The position numbers and the translations under genes are program-made. Below the pieces are notes generated by a model, which saw only the letters and a list, made by a program, of their open reading frames with translations, had not been told where the DNA came from and did no database searches. A stretch of DNA of 11,429 nt from Pseudomonadota bacterium. GTDB taxonomy: Bacteria > Pseudomonadota > Gammaproteobacteria > Arenicellales > Arenicellaceae. The stretch spans positions 1 to 11,429 of the forward strand of contig JABJKL010000027.1 in NCBI GenBank assembly GCA_018660405.1. The letters run 5' to 3'. Shown here one piece after another: positions 6,659 through 11,429 of this stretch (within the stretch, counting starts at the first letter, position 1; each line of letters opens with the position of its first letter).

Positions 6659-7690
6659 CTACCCACCCGTCATATTCATAAAGCGGATGATGTCGGTTTT
6701 GCTAGCATCAAAATGATGCTTTTCCGGTTTGCGCGTGATCGCTTCCTGAATGGCGGCCTGCAAATCGGTATCAGTATTTGAGTTATTCCGGACGATATTT
6801 CGCAAATCCAATGAGTGCTCGTTACCAAGGCAGAGTAATAGTCGGCCCTCTGAAGTCAGCCGTACTCGATTGCAACTGCTGCAAAAATTATCCGTCATTG
6901 GCGAGATAAAACCGATCCGTCCACGATAACCCTTTACCTGGTGATAGCGTGAGGGCCCTCGATTGGATGCCAGATTCGACGTGTGGGTGGATTCCTTGGC
7001 AGGTTCGAATTCGTAGCGTTCGGCTAATCGTTGCGCCAATGTGTGGCTAGCCACTTGTGTGTCGCTGCGGCTGTGAGAGTTAATTTCACCCAATGGCATT
7101 TCTTCGATAAAGGTGATATCTAAATCTCTGCTCAGGGCAAATTCGGCAAGCTCGGTCACTTCGTCGTCATTGACACCATCGAGCACGACGGCGTTTAGTT
7201 TTATACGTTCAAACCCGGCCGATCGTGCCGCTTCGATGCCGCGCAGAACATCCTCTAACTTTCCATGGCGGGTTATTTTTTTCACCCGGTCAGCTTGCAG
7301 ACTGTCCAAACTAATATTCAGGCGTTTGACCCCGGCATCGGCGAGTTCATTGGCATATTTGTCGAGCAATACGCCGTTGGTGGTCATGACCAATTCATTG
7401 AGCCCGTCGAGCGCTGAAAGTTTTTTGCACAAATCAACGATGCCATTCCTTACCATCGGTTCGCCGCCGGTCAGCCGAATTTTGTTTACCCCCAGCCGAA
7501 CAAAGGCGCTGGCGATCGTTTCAATTTCTTCCAGGTTGAGCAATTGCTCGCGTGGCAGGAAGGTCATATCTTCCGCCATGCAATAAACGCAGCGCAGGTT
7601 GCAGCGGTCAGTAACCGAAATGCGCAGGTAGTTGACCGTACGTCCGAACGGGTCAACCAGTATTGGTTTAGCTTTTAGTTGATAATTCAT
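6659..7690 (-). CDS. moaA: GTP 3',8-cyclase MoaA
   Basis: This 343-residue radical-SAM enzyme carries out the first step of molybdenum cofactor synthesis: it converts GTP to 3',8-cyclo-7,8-dihydro-GTP, which MoaC rearranges to cyclic pyranopterin monophosphate. The N-terminal [4Fe-4S] site is C30-x3-C34-x2-C37 (TDRCNLRCVYC), followed by the SAM-contacting LTGGEP (73-78). The C-terminal second cluster is C270-x2-C273-x13-C287 (FCSSCNR...CLG), with R275 and R277 close by. The protein ends in the conserved Gly-Gly (NMTGG) required for catalysis. Length is near the family norm (about 330) and nothing is missing. It is the last gene of the cluster: its ATG overlaps the moeA stop as TAATG, and no Shine-Dalgarno is visible, so translation probably depends on re-initiation after moeA. 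No moaC lies in the window. Confidence 0.97.
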   Translation of the reverse strand: MNYQLKAKPILVDPFGRTVNYLRISVTDRCNLRCVYCMAEDMTFLPREQLLNLEEIETIASAFVRLGVNKIRLTGGEPMVRNGIVDLCKKLSALDGLNELVMTTNGVLLDKYANELADAGVKRLNISLDSLQADRVKKITRHGKLEDVLRGIEAARSAGFERIKLNAVVLDGVNDDEVTELAEFALSRDLDITFIEEMPLGEINSHSRSDTQVASHTLAQRLAERYEFEPAKESTHTSNLASNRGPSRYHQVKGYRGRIGFISPMTDNFCSSCNRVRLTSEGRLLLCLGNEHSLDLRNIVRNNSNTDTDLQAAIQEAITRKPEKHHFDASKTDIIRFMNMTGG

Positions 7691-8874
7691 TATGTTAATA
7701 AAGCCGAAAACGAAAGGTACTCCAGTGGATCGCCTTTTGTTACCGGCTGGTCGATAGCTTGTATTGCCAGCCCATCAGCCCAGCCAGCGGACGATAATCT
7801 GGCGCTGGACTGATTATTAAACAAATACAGCTGATTGTCTTGTAAACGAACGCGCAAATAGGTCTGTCTGTTGCTGGATTTTTGCTCGAAACCGGCAGCA
7901 GCGGTCAGTTTCTGTTCACCGGAATAGCGCCTGCCTTGTGCGATGAGCAGGTAAGGTCGCGCCAGATTTAAGAAGGTCACCAGGCTGGATACGGGATTGC
8001 CCGGTAAGCCAAATACCGGTGTGTTATGGGCGTGCCCAAACGCCAACGGTTTGCCGGGCTTGATCGCGAGCTTCCAAACGTTTATAGCGCCCAACTCATC
8101 AATCGCATTCTTGACGTAATCTTCTTCGCCAACCGAAACGCCGCCTGTGGTAATTAATACATCGCATTTCTCAGTTGCCCGGGTGATCGCTTGTTTGGTG
8201 TCTTCAAAGCCATCGCCGACAATGCCAACATCGACGAATTCAAAACCCAGCTCTTCAACCAGCCCCTGAAGCAGATAGCGAGAGGAATTATAGATTTTGC
8301 CGGGCTCCAATGGCATGCCTGGCTCAAGCAATTCATTGCCAGTCGACATTACGCCCACACGGAGGCGTTGGTAAACATTCAACTGGGCCAGGCCGTGTGT
8401 AGCGCATATTCCGACCAGCGGTGGATCGAGCCGGATGCCTGCTTCAATGACGGGTTCACCTTGCTTAACTTCTTCACCTTGCTTACGTATGTTTTGCCAC
8501 GAAGCTGTGTTACCACCGAGATTGACGTTTTCGCCATTGGTTTGTGTGTCTTCCTGAATCACGACACAATCTGCACCCGCTGGAATCGGCGCGCCAGTAA
8601 AGATACGTGCGGCGGAGCCGGGGATATGTTTGCCCGGAGCTTGGCCGGCAGGTATGCGTTGTTTAATGGGCAGGGTTTTTGAATGGGGTAGTTCGCTTAA
8701 CTTGAAGGCATACCCATCCATCGCACTTTGGTCAAACGGTGGCATCGAGAGTTGCGCGGTAATCGCTTGGGCCAGAACCCGACCGTTAGCTTCGCCCAGG
8801 CGGATATTTTGCGTGTCGACCAGGCATTTTGCGTCGGCGAGTATCTGATTCAGTGCCTGGTCAACGCTTAACAT
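7690..8874 (-). CDS. moeA: Molybdopterin molybdenumtransferase MoeA
   Basis: MoeA (394 residues; E. coli 411) hydrolyses adenylyl-molybdopterin and inserts molybdate to give active molybdenum cofactor in the cytosol. Visible motifs, in order: PPFDQSAMDGYA (45-56, with the conserved D53), FTGAPIPAGADCVV (92-105), NIRKQGEEVKQGE (128-140), STGNEL (177-182), the molybdopterin-binding TTGGVSVGEEDYV (242-254), KPGKPLAFG (272-280) and the GLPGNPVSS turn (289-297). The C-terminal domain IV (about 320-394) is complete. The start codon lies inside the end of moaB (14-bp overlap, 8861-8874), and the only SD-like sequence, GGTAGG, sits 14 bases upstream, which suggests translational coupling to moaB. The TAA stop shares one base with the moaA ATG. 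Confidence 0.96.
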   Translation of the reverse strand: MLSVDQALNQILADAKCLVDTQNIRLGEANGRVLAQAITAQLSMPPFDQSAMDGYAFKLSELPHSKTLPIKQRIPAGQAPGKHIPGSAARIFTGAPIPAGADCVVIQEDTQTNGENVNLGGNTASWQNIRKQGEEVKQGEPVIEAGIRLDPPLVGICATHGLAQLNVYQRLRVGVMSTGNELLEPGMPLEPGKIYNSSRYLLQGLVEELGFEFVDVGIVGDGFEDTKQAITRATEKCDVLITTGGVSVGEEDYVKNAIDELGAINVWKLAIKPGKPLAFGHAHNTPVFGLPGNPVSSLVTFLNLARPYLLIAQGRRYSGEQKLTAAAGFEQKSSNRQTYLRVRLQDNQLYLFNNQSSARLSSAGWADGLAIQAIDQPVTKGDPLEYLSFSALLT

Positions 8875-9400
8875 GTTGTTGGTTCGGGCCTACCAGAGTT
8901 TGTGATGCGAAATTGCATGGCGAGTGTCGACTGTCCAGTTGTTCGTTCAAAATACCTTGCCAGGCGGTCTTGCAGGCGCCGGTTGAACCGGGCACGCAAA
9001 ATATCAAGGTGTGATTCGCAATGCCACCTGCGGCTCTTGACTGCACAGTCGACGTGCCAATGTCTGCGTAGGATATTTGTCGGAACAGCTCGCCGAAGCC
9101 TTCAATGTTCACGTCAAACAGCGGTGTTAAAGCTTGCGGCGTATTATCTCGCCCGCTAAAACCTGTGCCGCCGGTGGTGAGAATGCAGTGGATTTCCGGG
9201 GCGGCGATCCAGACGCTTACCACAGCACGAAGTTGGTAGATGTCATCTTTAATAATGTTTCGCCCAGCCAGCTTGTGACCGGCGCCCACTAGCGCATCTG
9301 CAAGATAGTCACCTGAGGTGTCGTTTTCACGGGTACGAGTATCCGATATCGTGAGTAGCGCGATATTCAGTGGAATGAAGGAATCAGAGGAAGAAGCCAT
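8861..9400 (-). CDS. moaB: Molybdenum cofactor biosynthesis protein MoaB (molybdopterin adenylyltransferase family)
   Basis: This 179-residue protein has the MoaB/MogA fold (E. coli MoaB about 170). Motifs are TTGGTGFSGRDNTPQ (75-89), GFGELFR (101-107), SRAAGG (121-126), FCVPGSTGA (134-142) and a C-terminal HSPCNF (159-164). The SGRDxTPQ and HxPCNF features fit MoaB better than MogA. In several organisms MoaB adenylylates molybdopterin before MoeA acts; in E. coli that task falls to MogA and MoaB is dispensable. No mogA is seen here, and moaB sits directly ahead of moeA, so I infer that it provides the adenylyltransferase activity. The last 14 residues beyond ASQ (about 166-179) overlap moeA and look poorly conserved. 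The start is 28 bases after the moaE stop, with only a weak upstream ACAAAG as a possible ribosome site. Confidence 0.94.
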   Translation of the reverse strand: MASSSDSFIPLNIALLTISDTRTRENDTSGDYLADALVGAGHKLAGRNIIKDDIYQLRAVVSVWIAAPEIHCILTTGGTGFSGRDNTPQALTPLFDVNIEGFGELFRQISYADIGTSTVQSRAAGGIANHTLIFCVPGSTGACKTAWQGILNEQLDSRHSPCNFASQTLVGPNQQHVKR

Positions 9401-9428
9401 AATCTTTGTTCTGTATTAGTTAAAAATA

Positions 9429-9884
9429 TCAGTTATTGAAAATTTTGTTCCAGCGTTGTGCGCGCTCGATATCTGAAGATTTTGAGTCTAGCCATTTTTC
9501 ACCGTCTTCGGTGACTTCTTTTTTCCACAGAGTTGCGCGTGTTTTGAGCTGGTCCATAATGTATTCGCAGGCCTGATAGGCATCGCCCCGGTGGGTTGAG
9601 CTAACGCCGACAAATACAATTTGATCGCCTGCTTTGAGCTCGCCGACGCGATGAATAATGCGAGGTTCATCGATTTGCCAGCTTTGTTTTGCACTATCGA
9701 CAATTTCTTCAATCGCGCTTTCAGTCATGCCCGGGTAATGCTCCAGAACCATTGCTTTTAGTTTTTGCTCCGTATCACGAACCAGACCCACAAAGCTGAC
9801 TATTGCTCCAGCATTGTTGGCATCTTTTCTCAGCGCCTCATATTCTTTTGACGCATCGAAATCTTCGGTTTGGATGGCTAGCAA
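9429..9884 (-). CDS. moaE: Molybdopterin synthase catalytic subunit MoaE
   Basis: MoaE (151 residues; E. coli 150) is the large subunit of molybdopterin synthase. With thiocarboxylated MoaD it places two sulfurs on cyclic pyranopterin monophosphate. Family features are the N-terminal IQTEDFD (4-10), GAIVSFVGLVRD (26-37, with R36), LEHYPGM (47-53), SSTHRGDAYQAC (95-106) and the catalytic-lysine region LWKKE (119-123, K121/K122). The start codon is TTG: an in-frame TAA, the moaD stop, lies only one codon upstream, and no ATG occurs before residue 45, so a family-length protein must start here. A G-run, GGGGGG, contributed by the end of moaD lies about eight bases upstream and can act as the ribosome-binding site. 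moaD and moaE are in the same frame, three bases apart. Confidence 0.95.
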   Translation of the reverse strand: MLAIQTEDFDASKEYEALRKDANNAGAIVSFVGLVRDTEQKLKAMVLEHYPGMTESAIEEIVDSAKQSWQIDEPRIIHRVGELKAGDQIVFVGVSSTHRGDAYQACEYIMDQLKTRATLWKKEVTEDGEKWLDSKSSDIERAQRWNKIFNN

Positions 9885-9887
9885 AGT

Positions 9888-10130
9888 TTAACCCCCCGAT
9901 ACCGGAGGAAAAAAAGCCAGTTCGTCTCCATCACTGACGTTCAAGTCGCCATTAACCAGCGTCTGGTTTAGCGCAATACGTATTGATGGATCATCCAGGG
10001 ACGGATGCTGATTAATAAGCTGCTGTTGTATTGAGGCTACCGCGGTATCGTTACCTTCAATACTGATTTCAGTTTGTCTAATGCCAACAGACTCAGCCAA
10101 TCTTCCAAAAAAAAGTATTTTAACGCTCAT
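9888..10130 (-). CDS. moaD: Molybdopterin synthase sulfur carrier subunit MoaD
   Basis: MoaD (80 residues; E. coli 81) is the small ubiquitin-fold sulfur carrier of molybdopterin synthase. The N-terminal strand VKILFFGRLAE (3-13), the SDGDELAFFPPVSGG end (66-80) and especially the exposed C-terminal Gly-Gly are diagnostic. The terminal glycine is adenylylated and converted to a thiocarboxylate by MoeB and a sulfurtransferase, neither of which is present here. It is the first gene of the minus-strand moaD-moaE-moaB-moeA-moaA unit, so the promoter should lie upstream in 10131-10260. ATG 10130 is preceded by only a weak GGAT. The final Gly codons GGG GGT also form the apparent ribosome-binding site of moaE. 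Confidence 0.95.
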   Translation of the reverse strand: MSVKILFFGRLAESVGIRQTEISIEGNDTAVASIQQQLINQHPSLDDPSIRIALNQTLVNGDLNVSDGDELAFFPPVSGG

Positions 10131-10156
10131 TTATCCATACTATCGCAGAGATGCCT

Positions 10157-10169
10157 ATCGATTATCGAT
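10157..10169. repeat. 13-bp palindrome ahead of the moa operon
   Basis: ATCGATTATCGAT is a perfect inverted repeat (ATCGAT on each side of a central T), 27 bases upstream of the moaD start codon. It is placed where an operator or promoter element would be expected. Such AT-rich palindromes also arise by chance, and no regulator is identified. Confidence 0.35.
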
Positions 10170-10264
10170 TCAATGCTGGAGTTTAAAGTAAAATAAGATG
10201 TAGTACTTGATTTGCATCATTAAGAGTTTCTTCAATATAATCTTGTACATTAACAGTGATCCAG

Positions 10265-10420
10265 ATGACCCAAGACAAGACGCAAACCGAAGAAAATAGC
10301 GGGTTCTTATTAGAGAACCGCAGCATTTTAGAGAACCGCAGCATTCGAGGGCCGCAACGCCTCAAGGATTGCAACGTTGTATGGGGTTATCCGAACCACT
10401 TCGTCTGGACGAGACGATGA
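10265..10420 (+). CDS. Possible small ORF of 51 codons, unknown
   Basis: An ATG-started frame, MTQDKTQTEENSGF..., runs to TGA at 10418-10420. It spans the 18-bp tandem duplication, which keeps the frame and reads LENRSI twice. It ends DCNVVWGYPNHFVWTRR. The stop overlaps an ATG as ATGA (10417-10420), opening a further 29-codon frame that runs into the pxpA start. There is no convincing ribosome-binding site, and I recognise no family. It may be a decaying gene, a leader peptide or simply chance. I list it because the duplication is frame-preserving. Confidence 0.15.
   Translation: MTQDKTQTEENSGFLLENRSILENRSIRGPQRLKDCNVVWGYPNHFVWTRR
10310..10345 (+). repeat. Exact 18-bp tandem duplication
   Basis: TTAGAGAACCGCAGCATT occurs at 10310-10327 and again, without any mismatch, at 10328-10345. 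The perfect identity suggests a recent duplication by slippage. Eighteen is a multiple of three, so any overlapping frame is preserved. It lies about 150 bases upstream of pxpA. Confidence 0.9.
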
Positions 10421-10445
10421 GCATTCGCCCGCGTTGTCGAGCCTT

Positions 10446-10474
10446 TTGGCAATGCGAGTATCGATTGTTATCGC
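10446..10474 (+). promoter_or_regulatory. Possible sigma70 promoter for pxpAB
   Basis: TTGGCA (10446-10451) matches the -35 consensus at 5 of 6 positions. After 17 bases, TATCGC (10469-10474) gives a poor -10 at 3 of 6. The predicted start point near 10481 would leave a leader of only about 16 bases ahead of the pxpA ATG. The position is sensible but the -10 is weak. Confidence 0.3.
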
Positions 10475-10496
10475 TATTCTTATGTAACTTACAGAT

Positions 10497-11234
10497 ATGC
10501 GCCTGAATTGTGACCTTGGTGAAGATGTTGACGGGCAAGGTGTTGGGCTCGATGCACAGTTCATGCCCTTTATCGATCAGGCGAATATCGCTTGTGGCTT
10601 TCATGCTGGTGACCCATGGACCGCTAGCAAGATATTAGACCTTGCGGCGCAGCATGGTGTGGCGGTGGGTGCTCATCCATCGTATTTAGACCGGGAGAAC
10701 TTTGGTCGGCGGTCTATGAAATTGGATGCTGCTGAGCTGGTAGCCATTCTGCATTACCAGATTGGTGCTTTGGAGTCGTTGGCACGTAGCAAAGGTTTGG
10801 AGCTTGCTTATGTTAAACCGCACGGTGCTTTATACAATGACATGATGTGCTGTACAGGTATACGCCATGTGGTGATGCAGGCAACAGCGTCATATCGACC
10901 TTCATTAGCTCTGATGGTTCTCGCCACGTCAGAATATGACAAACATCTTAAAGAAGCGGCCATCTTCGGCATCGAGCTAATGGCAGAAGCCTATGTTGAC
11001 AGGCGTTATGATGATTTGGGGCATCTGCTCCCACGTGATCAAGCCGGAGCTGTGTTGGACGAACACAAAATGATGGAGCAAATCGATCAATTACTAAATA
11101 GCAGCTCTGTTATCTCGGTGAGCGGTCATGAACTGCCGTTGACCATAGACTCGCTGTGTGTGCATGGGGATAATCCCGCTGCATTAGCGACCATCGAAAG
11201 AATTCGTGAACGAGTGCCACGTTTGAGTAATTAA
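10497..11234 (+). CDS. pxpA: 5-oxoprolinase subunit PxpA (LamB/YcsF family)
   Basis: PxpA (245 residues; E. coli homologue YbgL 244) belongs to the LamB/YcsF family. Together with PxpB and PxpC it forms the ATP-dependent prokaryotic 5-oxoprolinase, which opens 5-oxoproline (pyroglutamate), a spontaneous breakdown product of glutamine and glutamyl compounds, to glutamate in the cytosol. Diagnostic motifs, in order: LNCDLGE (3-9), NIACGFHAGDP (30-40), GVAVGAHPSY (54-63), FGRR (69-72), VKPHGALYN (106-114), EAYVDRRY (164-171) and CVHGDNPAAL (221-230). The whole family length is covered, with no frameshift. ATG 10497 is the only reasonable start: an in-frame TAA lies four codons upstream (10485-10487). 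No clear Shine-Dalgarno precedes it. pxpB follows after 22 bases in the same direction. Confidence 0.95.
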   Translation: MRLNCDLGEDVDGQGVGLDAQFMPFIDQANIACGFHAGDPWTASKILDLAAQHGVAVGAHPSYLDRENFGRRSMKLDAAELVAILHYQIGALESLARSKGLELAYVKPHGALYNDMMCCTGIRHVVMQATASYRPSLALMVLATSEYDKHLKEAAIFGIELMAEAYVDRRYDDLGHLLPRDQAGAVLDEHKMMEQIDQLLNSSSVISVSGHELPLTIDSLCVHGDNPAALATIERIRERVPRLSN

Positions 11235-11256
11235 CCCGTTTAGGACACTACACCAA

Positions 11257-11429
11257 ATGCGTATAGAAAATGCGGGTGAGAATTCAATAATCGCCTGGTT
11301 CGCCGAACAAGCCTCACCCGAAGTGTCCGAAAAAGTATTTGCTATCTGCGGACCGCTGGAGCAGCGAATGGGTGGAGCATTGATCGATTTGGTGCCATCC
11401 TACGCGTCTCTATTGATACTATTTGATCC
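11257..11429 (+). CDS. pxpB: 5-oxoprolinase subunit PxpB, N-terminal part (partial)
   Basis: This gene runs off the right edge; 57 complete codons are visible. The protein starts MRIENAGENSIIAWF and contains LIDLVPSYASLLILFDP (about 42-58), the characteristic early motif of the KipI/allophanate-hydrolase-subunit-1 family to which PxpB belongs. The N-terminal 'ENAGENSIIAWFAE' likewise fits the usual start of these proteins. ATG 11257 has an upstream AGGA (11242-11245), spacing 11. The position right after pxpA supports PxpB over other members of the carboxyltransferase-domain family. pxpC is expected just beyond the window. Confidence 0.88.
   Translation, partial: MRIENAGENSIIAWFAEQASPEVSEKVFAICGPLEQRMGGALIDLVPSYASLLILFD

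Larger units (their letters stand above)
10131..10496. other. Divergent intergenic region between moaD and pxpA
   Basis: These 366 bases should hold the promoter of the minus-strand moa operon and that of the plus-strand pxp operon. On the moaD side is a 13-bp palindrome, ATCGATTATCGAT (10157-10169); on the minus strand it includes GATAAT, a possible -10, but no good -35 is paired with it. The pxpA side holds an exact tandem 18-bp duplication (10310-10345) and a short + strand frame at 10265-10420, described separately. No Moco-riboswitch-like structure ahead of moaD was recognisable by eye. The open frames on the minus strand do not resemble any protein I know. Confidence 0.6.

Noticed and set aside
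7113..7586. 157-codon + strand frame within moaA
   Set aside because: moaA on the other strand has all family motifs; this frame is a Ser-rich shadow with no domain.
8191..8682. 163-codon + strand frame within moeA
   Set aside because: It is a shadow of moeA, which is intact with all motifs on the minus strand.
10131..10260. Moco riboswitch ahead of moaD
   Set aside because: I looked for the structured leader known from E. coli moaA but saw no matching helices or conserved loops; only about 100 bases of AT-rich sequence and a short palindrome are present.
10183..10374. 63-codon minus-strand frame containing MLRFSKMLRFSN
   Set aside because: The repeat comes from the 18-bp DNA duplication; there is no ribosome-binding site and no resemblance to a family, and it occupies the promoter region of the moa operon.

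Overview
This 11.4-kb window looks like a chromosomal housekeeping region of a gammaproteobacterium. The base composition is moderate. The NrdA carries two ATP-cone domains, and the NrdB has a long N-terminal extension and a '...GGALNWD' tail, which is the Pseudomonas-like form of class Ia ribonucleotide reductase. A complete molybdopterin cluster and a pxp (5-oxoprolinase) operon start support this placement. No tRNA, rRNA, CRISPR array, transposase, integrase or phage gene is visible. I cannot name genus or species from sequence alone; a relative of Pseudomonadales/Cellvibrionales is my best guess.

Layout, left to right. (1) The last 61 residues of an outer-membrane beta-barrel protein (+). 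(2) A 514-bp gene-free stretch that ends as the nrdA leader; it holds a good NrdR-box match and AT-rich repeats. (3) nrdA (702-3674) and nrdB (3757-5064), the two subunits of aerobic ribonucleotide reductase, which make all four dNTP precursors as diphosphates. (4) Three consecutive RNA hairpins (5131-5209), the last a clear intrinsic terminator; the first and last could pair in a mutually exclusive way. (5) A 12-helix-type transporter (5330-6625) of the ATP/ADP-translocase-like branch of the major facilitator superfamily, convergent with the next block. (6) On the minus strand, a tight molybdenum-cofactor operon transcribed in the order moaD-moaE-moaB-moeA-moaA (10130 down to 6659). (7) A 366-bp divergent intergenic region with an exact 18-bp tandem duplication and a possible small ORF. 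(8) pxpA (10497-11234) and the start of pxpB (11257 to the window end), subunits of the ATP-dependent 5-oxoprolinase.

How the genes work together. NrdA and NrdB form one enzyme, probably repressed by NrdR when dATP is high. MoaA (with MoaC, not present here) makes cyclic pyranopterin monophosphate; MoaD and MoaE add the dithiolene sulfurs; MoaB adenylylates molybdopterin; MoeA inserts molybdate. PxpA and PxpB, with a PxpC expected beyond the window, return 5-oxoproline to glutamate.

No gene here is of a new family. The observations most worth checking are the switch-like hairpin cluster after nrdB, the duplicated 'LNWD' motif at both ends of NrdB, and the overlap of the MoaD Gly-Gly codons with the apparent ribosome-binding site of TTG-started moaE.
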